The notes under the pieces: model-generated
What the model saw: only the letters and a program-made list of their open reading frames with translations
Told to the model about the DNA's origin: nothing
Databases searched by the model: none
Assembly (NCBI GenBank): GCA_963693285.1
Contig: OY848918.1
Location: 8,559,156-8,623,155, forward strand
Source of the DNA: Xestospongia muta
Lineage: Eukaryota > Porifera > Demospongiae > Haplosclerida > Petrosiidae
Length of the DNA: 64,000 bases
Direction of reading: 5' to 3'
Part shown: positions 36,258-50,747 of the stretch, in pieces
How the letters are laid out: each line of letters opens with the position of its first letter
How positions within the stretch are numbered: the first letter of the stretch is position 1
Translations under genes and position numbers: made by a program

Positions 36258-39200
36258 CTATGACAATAAGACTGCTTTGCTAAATTACCCTAAGACCAGT
36301 ATATGTACTTGTATTACATATAGATAATACATAATAATACAGTTATATAAGTATATGTATTATTTATATGTATTAGATAGTACTTATATTATGTTTACAT
36401 ATGACCTAATAATAACACAAACACTGTCACATTAGTCCACTGGTTCCTCCCGTCCTCCCAGACTGTAGCATGTAACATGTGACCAGTACAGCATATAGGT
36501 ATCATGTGTGTGTGAAATGTCTGGGTGCATGTATAAATGTATGTTTGAGTTGTAAAGTAGTTAACCAAACAAGAATTTAAAACAATTTGGCTACTTGTCA
36601 AGTGCCTTTGTCAGTGATATTTTACAAATGGACAGAAAAGCAATCATTAAAGTAAAATCAAGTGAAATAAACAATATAGAATAAAAAATGACTTTTAAAC
36701 ATGAGGACAATATGAGGATGAATAGTTAAGCTATATACTATTACAGGATAAAATGTTAGTAGAGCTATATGTGTACTTGTACTATATAATACATAACAAT
36801 ACTAAATACCTAGTTACATTAATGCATGAAGTATATGATATGTACTAACTATTATGTAATACTTAGTTGGCAATTTATAATGATTGTGTATGTGTTTGTA
36901 TATTATGAACTTATAATAAATAAATATTGATGATGTTGTTAAATATTTCAACTAATTATTTAATTGTAAACAGTACATGTTGTACAAACATTATTTGAAC
37001 TATAATCAATACTACTTTTATTATACATGTTACATATAAAGTATATGACTTATAGCATTAAGTGTTGTTCATGGAACAATGTTAGTTTGGGATCCAACTA
37101 ATACCAGCAGGATAGATGAGTGGTAACTTACTGGCTGGGTATTTATATCCAATTCTAATAATGTTCTTGAGATAAACATTTCATGACATGAAACTGATAA
37201 TGGCAAGGTTAATTATAGCTTAATGACCAACAAAATGAAAAACAAAACATAATGATGAATATATAAACATTTAAATTTTATATTTCAATGAATGACTTAA
37301 TTTAGAATGAACCAGTTAATCAAATAAGTTTAATGTGTCATCAAATTTTGTGATTTCTCTCACAAAAGCTATATTCAAAGCATCTTCACAAGTAACATAT
37401 AGATGTACTACATGTATTGAACTCAGCAACACCCACACACAGAGTAATTATAACTTGTGGTCTGCTCAATTTATCATAACAAATGTACTTCATTATCTCC
37501 TACATCATATATATTTGAGCACAATATAGAACAGTTCTATTTTAATAAGTATGAACAAGATTGTTTTGTATAGTATTCTAAGAAAATTTATAATGTGTAG
37601 CTAATTTAAATATTTGTTTCTCTTTAGTCTCCAATAGTTATATATGTTAACAACTCTATTTTCTATTAGAATAAAACAAATGAACACATATAAAGTGATA
37701 TCATCAGATATAGTGGATGTTTGGTATGGTCTAGGTTAACAAACTACTAAGGATATTGTTATGTATACTGATGTGTTTATAATATCTGGAAGGATGACAG
37801 TTCAAAACTTCTCTTTAACCCAATATTGTTTCCTTCACATATACTAACTTAATTTTATTAGCTTATCCTCTTATCAGATATATCATGAAAATTTGACAAT
37901 GAGTCATACTGTCATACTGTAATAACAGTATTTAACATTTTATACTACTATGTTGATTATACCATATAATATTAAGTGTTGTTCATTAAACAATGTTAGT
38001 TTATTTGTTATTGTTATAATGATAAGTTTTCACAAATAATGATACAAAACTGAAATAATTAATGAACAGTGTTCGTAGTATGTCTTATATAAAAAGAGTA
38101 AATTAAATGATACAAACATTAACATAAATATATATCTAATGAACACAAAAGTACATAAGTACATAAATGCATACCAAGACATATTCTATTCCACATATTT
38201 TATTCCAATACTATTTCAACAGAACCTTAAGTAGTACATTATGACATATATGATAATATAAATTATCATCTGATATCAAGGCAGCTATGATGGTCCTGCA
38301 AGACAATAGACATTAATATTTAATAACATAGTAATAATAATAAATGTACTCTTTAAATTGAAAACCATCTATTAATTGTGATAAAGAAAAAGAATCTATC
38401 TATATTTGTGAGAAGAGGTACAAAATTGAAATAAATGATTTGGTTAATATGAGATAGAAGAAGATACATTATTATATTAAAGTTTTTCCACAACATTACA
38501 GCCTATTATAAAAGTATAATATAATAATATTGTAAAAGCTACTCTTTCTATCTATGTTCACCAAGTCATTATTTCAACTTTGTATCACTACTCATAAATA
38601 TAGATAGACTCTTTTGTTATGTGAAAAAAAATTATAATTATTATATAAAAAGCATTTTTTCTATTTCATGTTTACCAAGCTATTATTTTCTTTACATTAT
38701 CATTTGTGGAATATTGGCTGCCATTCAGTATTTTTTTGAATAGATACTACTATAATTTTAGGTAAAAAATCATTTAGTCATGTAAATATGTAATGAAAAG
38801 TTAAAGTTAGTAACCTCAATATAAATGTAGTTGACTGGTGATTGTTAGTTTAACACAAACATTATATATGGTTGATAATATAAAATTGCATTTCACAAAC
38901 AAGCTAATTACTTCAGCTATAACTATATATCATGTAGATATTAACATATATCAAAGATCAAAAATGATTATAGATCAGCTAACAACTAAACAAATAACTC
39001 ATGTATGTATTATTACTTGTCCAGATGATGATGTTTTCTAATCATAAACAGAAAATACTACATGAGTATGCAACATGGTTGGCAACATAATTAAATATAA
39101 GCACTCAATATTCCTCCAAAAAGTCTAAATAGAATTTTTCTAAATTTTGATTATTTTAAATGTTTAATCAAAAGATGCAGAATTCAAACCCTTAAATACT

Positions 39201-39265
39201 ATGTTGTATCATTCACCTCAGTCTCATTAAAAATTTAACCAAACAATCACCACAAACAAATAAAT

Positions 39266-41109
39266 ATGATGGAGTATGCAAGACTGGCTTACTTTCTCTT
39301 TTATCTTATATGTAAGTTATCATTCACATACACATTGCAATAAATCTGTATACCTACCTACAGGTAGCATAGAAACTTCAGTTACAAGTCTAGACTGTAA
39401 TCATGGAGTATGTCCACAGACAAAAGGAGCAGTAAATTGTACAATAACAGGCAATGTAGGAGCTTGGTATTCTCCTCTATCAGATAGTAGTCCCATTGCT
39501 ATAGTAAGTTCTGGACAAGTTAGTAATGTTGATAATACTGGGTTTATTGCTTCTCTTGTGAGCAATACTTCTGGTCTAACAACTAATTTAAGTTTTACTG
39601 CCACTACTGATAAGAATGGAACACAAGTCAGGTGTGCTGATTTAATAGATACAAACTCAATGACTTGTACTATTATGATATCAGGTATGTCACTAACAGT
39701 ATCATATAACTAACATGTACTATCATTATAAAGTCCTCAAAGTGATGTTCCTACAGGACTAGAATTTACAGCTCTCACAAACACTTCAGTCACTCTCTAC
39801 TGGTCACCTCCTATTCTTCATCCTAACTGTATAGTTAACTACACTGTTGAGATCAGGACAACCAGTGATAATATATTGATCAGTAGTCTTAGTACTGGTA
39901 GTAATATCACCAGTATTAATGTATCTACTGGTCTCTCTCAGTCAGTAGAGTATCAATACAGAGTAGTAGGGTCTGATGTTATCAATAGATTAGGACTCTA
40001 TAGTCAATATACTGTTCACTCTGGATGGTAAAAATGAAAGAGTTTTAATACCTCAATTAATATTTCATTAGTTCTACAAGCAGTACCACTAATCATTCAT
40101 AATATTACTAAGAACTCAGAGAAATACACTATTGTTGTGATTTGGGAGGTATATATTATGTTTTACAATAACTGAGTCTATTTTTTAATTTAGTCTCCTC
40201 CTCTCTCCTCTCGTCCTCCTCTCTTGTACTATAAAGTCTATCACAACATATCAGGTTCACTAACTGTTAATATAACTACTGTTACTAACATTACATTGAC
40301 TGGAGTACTAGCTGGATATACCTACATTATAACAGTGGTACCAGTTAATATACTAGGATATGGATACCCTAATAAGACTATAGGTTATTTAAATATTATT
40401 ATAAAGTATGTTATGTTTACTTCTAATACAGTTGTCATTCCTAAACAACCAATAATCACTAATGTTGTAACAATTTCATTTAATGAATGTATTATTTATT
40501 AGTAAATGTACTTACTACTTTCCCTATTATTGTAGTCATTACAACAAGTGTTGTATTAAATAGTGTTAAGTATAAATATCTATTAATGTATATAGTTTAT
40601 GATATCTATAGAAAATATAATTTCAATGATGTTACTGTCAATTCTAACAAGTATTACATCTTTTTACTTAACTGGTAGGTCCTTAAAAACCCATTTGAAT
40701 AAATAATTATTTTTTTAACAGACACTTACTTGAGTAATCCAACATGTACAAACAGTTAATGTAACATCAACTGTTTGTACATGTACAAGTAAGTTATAGT
40801 CAAAAGTAACTGTACAATTATATTCAATTATAGCTAATGAAAAACAACAAACCTCATTTTTTGTAAGGTAATAAAACAAACATGTTATATTACTGAATTG
40901 TTTACTTAACAATGAGTATATCAGTCAGTATGTCCCTCTCTTCTCTATTAACTGCTGTTTATGAGGAGAAGGAGCTACAAAAAAGATACTCCACCCACTA
41001 CTACTACCCAATTAGGTCCAATATATGATGATGTTAAGTTACCAGAGACCTCACAACAGAAAGAGATCATTGAATTAAAGGAAATACTGCTTATGGATAT
41101 ATTAATTAA
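39266..41109 (+). pseudogene. Short-tail receptor copy, broken
   Basis: The leader (39266-39311, MMEYARLAYFLFYLI) and Ig exon (39364-39684) are open. The FN3-1 acceptor has changed (ataaggtcc to ataaagtcc, near 39732) and would shift the frame; two more bases are missing near 40010. FN3-2 is open (from about 40194). In the last exon a deletion removes most of the TM (ctgctg|tttatgagg, about 40960), and a base is missing at ELQGN, so neither the TM nor PIYDDVK is in frame. The leader and Ig might still give a secreted fragment. A 16-bp perfect hairpin lies in a stalk exon at 40742-40784. Confidence 0.8.
40742..40784. repeat. Perfect 16-bp inverted repeat, 11-nt loop
   Basis: The left arm acatgtacaaacagtt and right arm aactgtttgtacatgt are exact reverse complements. 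The homologous sequence near 55790 has the right side but not the left arm. Confidence 0.95.
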
Positions 41110-41936
41110 GAACGTGTGTTAAACTTTATTATACATAATTACTAAACTCAGTCAAGTTATAGGATAACAATACACTTGATGTTTCATTATAAAAAGACTC
41201 ACTTAGAAAAGAATTGTAGTAGTGTCAAAATAGATAATAGAGTTAATAACTAATTAATTTTATTCTATTATTTCTATTATTAAGCTAACAAGTTCACATC
41301 AATTTATTATCTAAAGTATATTCTGTTATATGATACACATTACACATGTAAAAGTATTGTAAATACAAGATGTTACATTGTGTGACTAAAAACTATGTGT
41401 ACTAATGTCATTGTTATATACAATATGAACTTACTACAATCATATTTAACAGCTGTTAATGTTATCATTATTATCTGGTTGAAAACATTGCATTATTTTA
41501 ATATCTTTAGGTAAGGATTGTTTACTTTTAAAAAAATTGATGTTGACATGAGCATCAAATTTTATCAAATATAAGCTCTTTTATCCTGATAACTAAACAC
41601 ACCCACATAACAACAATCAGTAATAATAATACAATAACAATAAACTATATTACATAATTTACAAACCATTATTATAAATATTACATGTTATCTAGACCCA
41701 CATGTTGTATATAGACTTTATGTAATACAAGTTCATACTTTACACCAACACATAGAGTAATTATAACATGTGGTCTGTTAAGTTTACATCAACTATCATA
41801 ACATATGTACTTCATTTCCTTTTTCATTTTCCTTCATTTATTGGATATAGGGGTTCAGCAGGAAGTTATACATTGCTTTGTTATGAAATAAGTATCATTT
41901 TCTAAAAATTTATATATATACTTCATTGATTAGTTC
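41110..41936. repeat. Spacer after short-tail module
   Basis: Matches 5296-6000. No gene seen. Confidence 0.65.
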
Positions 41937-42327
41937 AACAGGCTGTATCACTAATCAATATTACAAAGAATACAGTATTGACAATGCTGAACTAACAACT
42001 AATTTAAGTTTTACTGCCACTACTGAGAAGACTAGAACACAAGTCACCTCCATATAATTATATATTTCTAACTCCAGGAGGAGTTAGAAATATAGTATAT
42101 GTTGATTTGGGAAACATCCCTAGGAACAGACCAATGTCACCTCTTACATCAAATTTAGAGCAGTCTGTTATCTACTCTGATATCAAAGCACCAACTGACC
42201 CTAAAGGTATCTTATGTGATATAACAACATTGCCATAATCTTCTTTAATTGTCACTAACAGAGGCTCTCTACAAAAAGTGTTATGATACAGGCTCAGTTA
42301 GGAGAAATGCAGTTCCCTCCACCATGA
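41937..42327 (+). pseudogene. Scrambled exon mosaic
   Basis: In order: a piece of the FN3-2 first exon (41937-41985), a piece of the Ig exon (41988-42045, TTNLSF region with changes), the penultimate tail exon (about 42078-42205, IVYVDLGNIP and VIYSDIKAP) and a truncated final exon (about 42260-42327). The order of the first pieces is not that of any gene, so it arose by rearrangement. Confidence 0.7.
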
Positions 42328-42433
42328 ACTTTATATGATCACTTTATATCATTATAGCAGCTGTCAGTATTAATTATTAATCATTAGTATTCTCTTTGTG
42401 ACATGTGTGTGTGTGTGTGTGTGTGTGTATAAA

Positions 42434-42468
<35 letters not shown>

Positions 42469-43640
42469 TTAGTTAATGTATGTTTATTTAAAATATTTAC
42501 ATCATCTGATACATTCTCCTATGTCAAAATGTAAACTTATTTTATCTTTATAAACAAACACACAGTACTGTAGACAACATAAAGCATAGAACAGTATATA
42601 AATTAACTTGTGTACTAATTTAAATTAGTGTCAATTGACTGATGATATGAGTATGAATAACATATGTAATAATGGAAAGGTAAGTAGAATGAACATGAAA
42701 CTTACAACAATCATCAAAGGAATTAACTGAAAATGGACCAGTTATTTATAAAACAAGTGAATTAACAGATTTTGAACTTTTAATCACAAAAAATATAATA
42801 TATAATACATACATATGTACTTGTACTAGTATACATTAGATCTAAGCAATACCCACACTTAGTTCATGTGAACAGATTACATTGACTAACATAACACAAA
42901 TACAATACATAGTATATAAACTAAACTATATATATAATTACATATGTTATACATGCATACATACATATATCTAGATAAGTCTATCAGTACGTTGGACTAG
43001 TTACAATTATTATGACATATTTCATATTTTAAACATTTGGTATACTCTATGTTTGTGAAGAACTAAGGGTATTGATATCCTATTGAAAGATAAGATGTCA
43101 TAATTCATGATAGTCTCATGTTCTATTGGACACATGTTGTACTGATAGTCTTGCTGTAACACATGCTAGGTACTACCATTAGTTATTATAATACAATTAA
43201 GGAAACATATCTGTAATAATAGTAAGCTGCTTCCTTGTTTGACAACATCTGTTTACTAAAAGACCAGTATATACATTTATATTACATATAGATAATACAT
43301 AACAGTCTGTATAATATGTATACTGTCTATAGGTATTAATGTAGTACTAAATTGGTATATACATGTATATGATATGTATTGTATCTATTATATGTGCTAT
43401 ATAGTACTAATTGATAATTTATATTAACATGTATGTGTTATATATTATAAATTGATAATGAAATAAACATTGGTGATGTTGTTACATATTTCAACTAATT
43501 ACTTAGTGTAAACAGTACAAACATTACTTGAAGTATAATCAATACCACTTTTATTATACATGTTATATATAGCTTATAGCATTAGGTGTTGTTCATGGAA
43601 CAATGGTAGTTTAGAATCCAACTAATCCAGGCAATACTCG
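42328..43640. repeat. Spacer, second type
   Basis: Close copy of 21476-22800 and 56530-57780. No gene seen. Confidence 0.65.
42404..42466. repeat. (TG)n(AT)n microsatellite
   Basis: TG run then AT run, homologous site to 21552-21616. Confidence 0.9.
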
Positions 43641-43644
43641 ATTA

Positions 43645-44315
43645 CTGCCACTACTGATAAGAACAGAACACAAGTCAGGTGTATTGATGTAATAGATACA
43701 AACTCAAGTACTTGTACTATTATGATATCAGATATGTCACTAACAGTATCATATATAACTAACATGTACTATCATTATAAGGTCCTCCAAGTGATGCTCC
43801 TACAAGACTAGAATTTACAGCTCTCACAAACACTTCAGTCACTCTCTACTTGTCAACTCCTACTCTTCATTCTAACTACATAGTCAATATACTGTCTTCA
43901 CACTGGATGGCAAAAACTAAAATAAAATATTATAAGTTCTACAAGCTATTCCACTAATCATTTATAATATTACAAAGAATACAGTGAACTGCACTATTGT
44001 TGGGAGTTGGGATTGTTTACAATAGCTGAGTCTAGTATTTTCATTTAGTCACCTCCTTTCTAGTACTACAAAATCTATCACAGCATATCAGATTCACTAA
44101 CTGTTAATATAACTACTGTTACTAACATTACATTGACTGAAGTACTAGCTGGATATACCTACATTATAACAGTGGTACCAGTTAATATACTAGGAGATGG
44201 ATACCCTAATAAGACTATAGGTTATTTAAATATTATTAGAAAGTATGTTATGTTTACTTCTCATACAGTTATCATTCGTGATGAACCAATGATAATTAGT
44301 GTCAACATATTATAG
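43645..44315 (+). pseudogene. Truncated Ig/FN3 relic
   Basis: Ig exon end, shortened FN3-1 (ctacttgtcaactcc, then a jump to cttcacactggatgg), FN3-2 first exon with a damaged end and FN3-2 second exon stopping after HDEPMIISVNIL. No leader. Confidence 0.7.
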
Positions 44316-44982
44316 AATATCATAGAAAGACTATTTCAAGTGATTTATTTAGAATAAATAAGTACAGATTTAGTTAACATATATTTTTATATGAATATAG
44401 TAATTGCGTGTCCTTTCATGTTCTTGTCAACTCCAACTTTACTCTAATTTCAGGTCAGTAATATTAATATATAAATGTACCTAGCTCTTTCAACAACTGT
44501 AGCAATTTTTAATAATTTTTTCATTATATAATGTTGAATATGTTAAGAATCCATCAGTCCTTTGATGTTTATTACTAGACTCCACTAATTCTACATATTC
44601 ACTCTATATATGTAATTTGTTTTAAGCAATCATTACATTTATGACTCCATACATGTAATTATTAATTTGATTATTTCCACTTTCATAATGACAGTATTAT
44701 TATAATACTTTATTAGTCATTTTTTAATTTTTTTATTAGTCAGTAAAGTAAAATTATAATACAATTTCATTTTCATATATATCAGTAGAAGAGCTCTCAT
44801 CTAAATTCCAACAATTGATTATAAATGCATTCAATACAGGTACATCAAAGTCAAACTTGTATGTTGACAACTATTGTAGTTAACATTGAAGTCAATTTGA
44901 AGAACAGCATAAGTATTTACAATGAGTAACACAATAGTTGAGTTATAAAGTAAACTCAACCCACAAAACACACCACCTCTTT
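44316..44982 (+). repeat. Conserved 5' flank of a long-tail receptor
   Basis: Same block as 2330-2978. No gene. Confidence 0.7.
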
Positions 44983-44993
44983 ACATAAATAAG
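44983..44993 (+). promoter_or_regulatory. TATA-like box of the 45.1-kb copy
   Basis: acataaataag, 78 nt before the ATG at 45061. Confidence 0.45.
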
Positions 44994-45060
44994 TCTAACA
45001 GGTATTATTGCCATTCATAAATCCATTGTATCATAGCTAAAATCTACTCATCCAGTCAAA

Positions 45061-47793
45061 ATGAAAAAGTATGGTACAATGTTGATTTGTCTTTTAATAC
45101 CAGTCATAAGTGAGTTAATATATAATATTTGCTAGTATGGCTTTATAGTGAACATAGAAGCTTCAGTTACAAGAAATATGAAAAAGTATGCATGACTGGT
45201 TTACTTTCTCTTTTTATACGTAGGTAGCACAGAAGCTTCAGTTACAAGTATAGACTGCAATCATGGAGTATGTCCACAGACACAAGGAGCACTCACTTGT
45301 ACAATAACAGGCAGTGCAGCAGCTTGGTATTCTCCTCCATCAGATAGTACTCCCATTGCTATAGTAGCAATCTCTGGACATGTTAGTAATGTTGATAATA
45401 CTGGGATTATTGCTACTCTTGTGAGCAATACTTCTGGTCTAACACTAATTTAAGTTTTACTACCACTACTGATAAGAATGGAACACAAGTCAGGTGTGCT
45501 GATTTAATAGATACAAACTCAATGACTTGTACTATTATGATATCAGGTATGTCACTAACAGTATCATATATAACTAACATGTACTATCATTATAAGGTCC
45601 TCCAAGTGATGCTCCTACAAGACTAGAATTTACAAACACTTCAATCACTCTTTACTGGTCACCTCCTACTCTTCATCCTAACTGTATAGTTAACTACACT
45701 GTTGAGATCAGGACAACCAGTGATAATATATCAATCAGTAATCTTAGTACTGGTAGTAATATCACCAGTATTAATGTATTTACTGGACTCTCTCAGTCAG
45801 TAGAGTATCAATACAGAGTAGTAGGATCTGATGCTGTTAATAGATTAGGACCCTATAGTCAATATACTATTTTCACTTTAGATGGTAAGAGTTAGATTAT
45901 TCTAGTTCCCTTGAGGAGTGCTAATTTTTAGTTCTACAGGCTGTACCACTAATCACTTATAATATCACAAAGAATACAGACAACTACACTATTGTTATAA
46001 TTTGGGAGGTATGTATTTTTGTTTACAATAACTGACTCTAGTATTTTCATTTAGTTACCTCCTCTCTCCTTTCATCCTCCTCTCTTGTACTATAAAATCT
46101 ATCACAACATATCAAGTTCACTAATTGTTAATATAACTACTGTTACTAACATTACATTGACTAGAGTACTAGCTGGATATACCTACATTATAACAGTGGT
46201 ACCAGTTAATATACTAGGAGATGGATATCCTTATAAGACTATAGGTTATTTAAATATTATTATAAAGTATGTTATGTTCACTTCTCATACAGTTATCATT
46301 CCTGATGAGGAACCAATAATTACTGGTACTAGTGTTGTAACAATATCATCTGAACATTGTAAGAGTGTTCAATATAACATACAAAATTAATTACATATCA
46401 TTTGTATTAGTAACACCAGTAAATGTATCTGGTCTCTTTTCTACAACTGTAAGTGATACATCAATTATTAGTAAGTGTAAAACATTTATTATCACTTACT
46501 TAATAATGAATATAGACACTTTGGTCCCTTTGATGTCTTTATTACAAAGTGCAACTAAAACAAGTACAATAACTTTAAACTCAACAAGTAGGTCCTTAGA
46601 AATTATTATAATTTAAGTATTACAATACAATGAAATGTCTAATATATACACTCTATTTTTTGTATAGCAGTTTCTATCTATAGCCTGTCAGGTTCATCTC
46701 CTACAAGTTATTTAATTAATCTAATATAACATTGCTATTTCTATTTGACAATAGCAGTAATCACTACCACAACATCATCAACATCTGCTGGAATATATTA
46801 TGTTATTGGGACTGTTGGAGGTATTATTGTTTTCATACTAATTGCTGTAGTACTAGTTCTAGCTGGTTGTATAATGATTAGAAGACAAAATAAAAGTCAG
46901 GTATTCCTATAAATTACTTAATCCATTAATACTCTCAATATAGGCAACAAAGCAAGTGGTAGTCCAGTAACTGTTTCTCTGAGGTCAGTTCAAATATACT
47001 AATATTCATTCATCTTAATGATTATATTTTAGAAGTATTAAAGACAATAACAGAGAAGAGGTAAGGTATTGTTACTTATATGTACATAGTTAATACCTGC
47101 ATGAGTAAATAAATGAACATTTATTGATACAAAAATGTGATTGATCATCATAACTCATTATTAGTTTATGTTATCTAATTTGGAATTACTCATCATTTCT
47201 TAAAATAATTTGGTCATTACTATAGTTATCTTCAGACCCCACCTATGATAAAGTAAACAAGAAACCACAACCTCTATCTCTACAATATGATGAAGTCCCT
47301 CCTCCAGTGCCTCCTTATTTAGCTGATAATGACCAGCCACCTCCTGAACCACTGTTCTATTGTGAGGATAATCCTTCTGTACCCTCTTATAATGAGGAAC
47401 CTGTGATAACTCAGTATTCTAAAGTCAAGCATATAGCACTTCATACAGCTGAAGGAAATTATTCTGTTTTGAAGAGAGAAGAGAGAGAAGTCAGTTAAAC
47501 ATAGGTACACAATCACATGACCATATTATTATAGAGCAGAGAGAATAACTCTCAGTTACAACAGACTGGTTTGTATTCAACTCTAAATAATGAAGTAAGA
47601 TATAATACAGTCAACTATATCATAATAACTTACATCATATTAGATAAACATACCAGATGGAGCCAGAGCTGAGCCAAGAGGAGCTGGAGGCATAATATAT
47701 GCTGATCTAGGCAATGTTCCTAAGAACAGACCATTGGTACCTCCTCCATCAAATTTAGAGCAGTCTGTTATCTACTCTGATATTAATCACTAG
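45061..47793 (+). pseudogene. Long-tail receptor copy, Ig frameshift, tail cut short
   Basis: Leader 45061-45109 (MKKYGTMLICLLIPVI). As in the 16.9-kb gene, a short-tail leader piece (about 45175-45233) lies in the first intron and provides the Ig acceptor (Ig 45234-45546). One A is missing in the Ig exon (ctaacactaat for ctaacaactaat), giving TAA at 45451-45453. FN3-1, FN3-2, stalk and TM exons are otherwise well kept. The optional intron is 7 nt longer. At VIYSDI the tail runs into 3' spacer sequence and stops (SDINH, TAG at 47791-47793), so the last exon with the proline-rich motif is deleted. If the missing A were an assembly error the product would still lack the proline-rich end. Confidence 0.75.
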
Positions 47794-49065
47794 TATTCTC
47801 AATATTCATTGTGGCATATATATATATATATATATTTAGCTAATGTATGTTTATCTAATATATTTACATCATCTGATGTATCATCCTTATATCAAAGGTA
47901 AACTTATTTTATCTTCATAAACAAACACACAGTACTATGACTATATAAAACAAACAACAGGTTTTGAACTTTTAGTCACAAAAACTAATCAGACCATCTT
48001 CCAAAATACATACACATATACTTGTACAAATATTAATTAAAAGAAGGGTAGCTTATAGAGGCAGTGACTAGATACAGCCTTCTGCCACCACAATAGACAA
48101 AGCCCACCCCACTGAGTCACACCAATGTTACCTTCACCAGATAATGATAAAAAGATGTCTTGTTTATTTTATTTATTTATTGACTAATACATCTTATTTT
48201 TCTGATGTATATAGTTTAATACTTTTACTACCCCTCACCCAGACCGACTCTCTGTAATGTAACATCTATCCAATGGACCATATTGTATGCATTAAAAGCA
48301 TGACTGAGTGAATTAAATAAAGGAGGGAAATCAGAATAGTAGGTAGTTGTAATGGTGGTCTTGAAACCAGATATTCTCCTAGTGAAACTTCTGATTTCAA
48401 GACTGCTTTATTTAATTTATTGAAGTCATTTAAATTGCTAGGTATATTCATATATATTTCAGTTGTAACGTAATCCACCAAATAAGAAATTTTATTTGAA
48501 AGTTCTGGCTGTCATTGGCTATCTTCATCAGTAATATTACAAAAAGCATAGAGAGGCAGTCAATAAATAAAACTAAAATGAATAAACAAATAAAGATAAG
48601 AATGTACTTTAAAACATGATGAGGACAATATAAGGATGAATAGTTAAGCTATATACTAGTACTGGATAAAAGATTAGTACATATACTTGTACTACATAAT
48701 ATGTAACAATATTACATACTGAGTTATATTAATGTATGAAGTATATGATATGTACTATCTATATATATTATGTAATACTTAGTTGGCAATTTATATTGAT
48801 TATGTATGTGTTTGTATATTATGAACTCATAATGAAATAAACATATTTCAACTAATTACTTAATTGTAAACAGTATACCTTTTACAAACATTATTTGAAC
48901 TACAATCAATACAACTTTTATTGTACATGTTACATATAAAATATATAGCTTATAGCATTAAGTGTTGTTCATGGAACAATGTTAGTTTGTGATCCAACTA
49001 ATCCAGGCGATACCTGATGTCTTAACAATAATATGTTATAATAAAACAAGTCAGGTGTGTTGATG
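47794..49065. repeat. Spacer unit
   Basis: 3' spacer joined to the same unit as the window start; the ~110-bp block is at about 48045-48150. No gene seen. Confidence 0.7.
47816..47835. repeat. (AT)n microsatellite
   Basis: Short AT run at the site homologous to 20085 and 54717. Confidence 0.9.
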
Positions 49066-49069
49066 TAAT

Positions 49070-50140
49070 AAATACAACTCAATGACTTGTACTATTATGA
49101 TATCAGGTATGTCACTAACAGTATCATATATAACTAACATGTACTATCATTATAAGGTCATCCAAGTGATACTCATACAGGACTGTGTTTTACAGTTCTC
49201 ACAAACACTTCAGTCACTCTTTACTGGTCAACTACTACTCTTCATTTTAACTGTATAGTCAATATACTGTCTTCACCCTCTCCTCTTATCCTCCTCTCTT
49301 GTACTATAAAGTCTATCACAAAATATCAAGTTCACTAACTGTTAATATAACTACTGTTACTAACATTACATTGACTGAAGTACTAGCTGGATATACCTAC
49401 ATTATAATAGTGGTAACAGTTAATATACTAGGAGATGGATACCCTAATAAGACTATAGGTTATTTAAATATTATTATAAAGTGTGTTATGTTTACTTCTC
49501 ATACAGTTATCATTCATGATGAACCAATGATAATTAGTGTCAACATATTATAGAATATCATATGGGTTTACTGCTGCTTTTGTGAGTAACAATTCTGGAC
49601 TAACAACTAATTTAAGTTTTACTGCCACTACTAATAAGAATGGAACACAAGTCAGGTGTAGTGATGTAATAGATACAAACTCAATGACTTGTAATATTAT
49701 GATATCAGGTATGTCACTAACAGTATCATATATAACTAACAATGTACTATCATTATAAGGTCCTTCAGGGATACTCCTACAGAACTGGGTTTTACAGCTA
49801 TCACAAACACTTCAGTCACTCTCTACTGGTCAATTCACACTGGATGGCAAGAACTAGAATAAAATATTATAAGTTCTACAAGCTATTCCATTAATCATTT
49901 ATAATATTACAAAGAATACAGTGAACTACAGGTACTATTAGTACATCATGTGGGAATTAATGGTAGTAACAGATTATTCATTGTTTTCACAAACTGTAAG
50001 TGAACTGAACACAATATTGTTTACAGTCAAACCTTTATTATGCATTGTTGACATTATATTGTGTAGTTCTAAGAATTCTTTATACATAGCATTGTATTTC
50101 TTATTACTAACAATGTCATTGGTATTATACTAATTTAATA
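49070..50140 (+). pseudogene. Two or three overlapping Ig/FN3 relics
   Basis: The Ig end plus FN3-1 fused to the FN3-2 second exon (49070-49553, stop after HDEPMIISVNIL), then a larger Ig piece (about 49563-49708, AAFVSNNSGLTTNLSF), a cut-down FN3-1 (49760-49860) and an FN3-2 first-exon piece. 49760-50140 copies 1370-1740. No leader. Confidence 0.7.
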
Positions 50141-50230
50141 TATTTATTCATTGACTTTGAAATGTGAATCTGTATTAAAAAACCAATTATTGACCAACAA
50201 CACAAGCCATATCTGTAATTAAAGGAAAAT

Positions 50231-50747
50231 ATGGTTTTGAATTTCAGGTCAGTAATATTAGCAATACTATTACTAGCAGATGGTAAAGAATTACTAAGAA
50301 TCAAATAGTTTTAATATATTAAGTAATATGTTTTACTAGTTCTACAAGCTGTACCATTAATTACTTATACTATTACAAACAACACAGAGGACTATACTAT
50401 TTTTATTGTTGGGAGGTATAATATTATTAACAATCACTTGATATTATTCTAATTACATTTAGTCTCCTCCTCTTTCCTCTCGTCCTCCTCTCTTGTACTA
50501 TAAAGTCTATCACAACATATCAGGTTCACTAACTGTTAATATAACTACTGTTACTAACATTACATTGACTGGAGTACTAGCTGGATATACCTACATTATA
50601 ACAGTGGTACCAGTTAATATACTAGGAGATGGATACCCTAATAAGACTATAGGTTATTTAAATATTATTATAAAGTATGTTATGTTTTCTTCTCATATAG
50701 TTATCATTCATGATGAACCAATGATAATTAGTGTCAACATATTATAG
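50231..50747 (+). pseudogene. Small secreted FN3 gene, second copy, frameshifted
   Basis: Copy of 1836-2326. Leader exon 50231-50282 (MVLNFRSVILAILLLADG), exon 2 50340-50415, exon 3 50463-50747. Exon 2 is one base short (attgttgggag for attgtttggg), which breaks the frame into exon 3. The exons are otherwise intact. Confidence 0.6.

Larger units (their letters stand above)
34865..39265. repeat. Long degenerate spacer
   Basis: Diverged spacer with two microsatellites; the last ~850 bp is the short-tail type 5' flank (copy of about 7400-8117). No array exon seen. One minus-strand ORF at 36257-36045 is listed separately. Confidence 0.55.

Noticed and set aside
48266..48481. Minus-strand ORF (IYMNIPSN, KSEVSLGEYL) in the spacer, with a copy at 62871-63059.
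   Set aside because: Considered as a mobile-element remnant, but I recognise no family motif, the frame breaks in other spacer copies (near 570 and 14980), and there are no terminal repeats.
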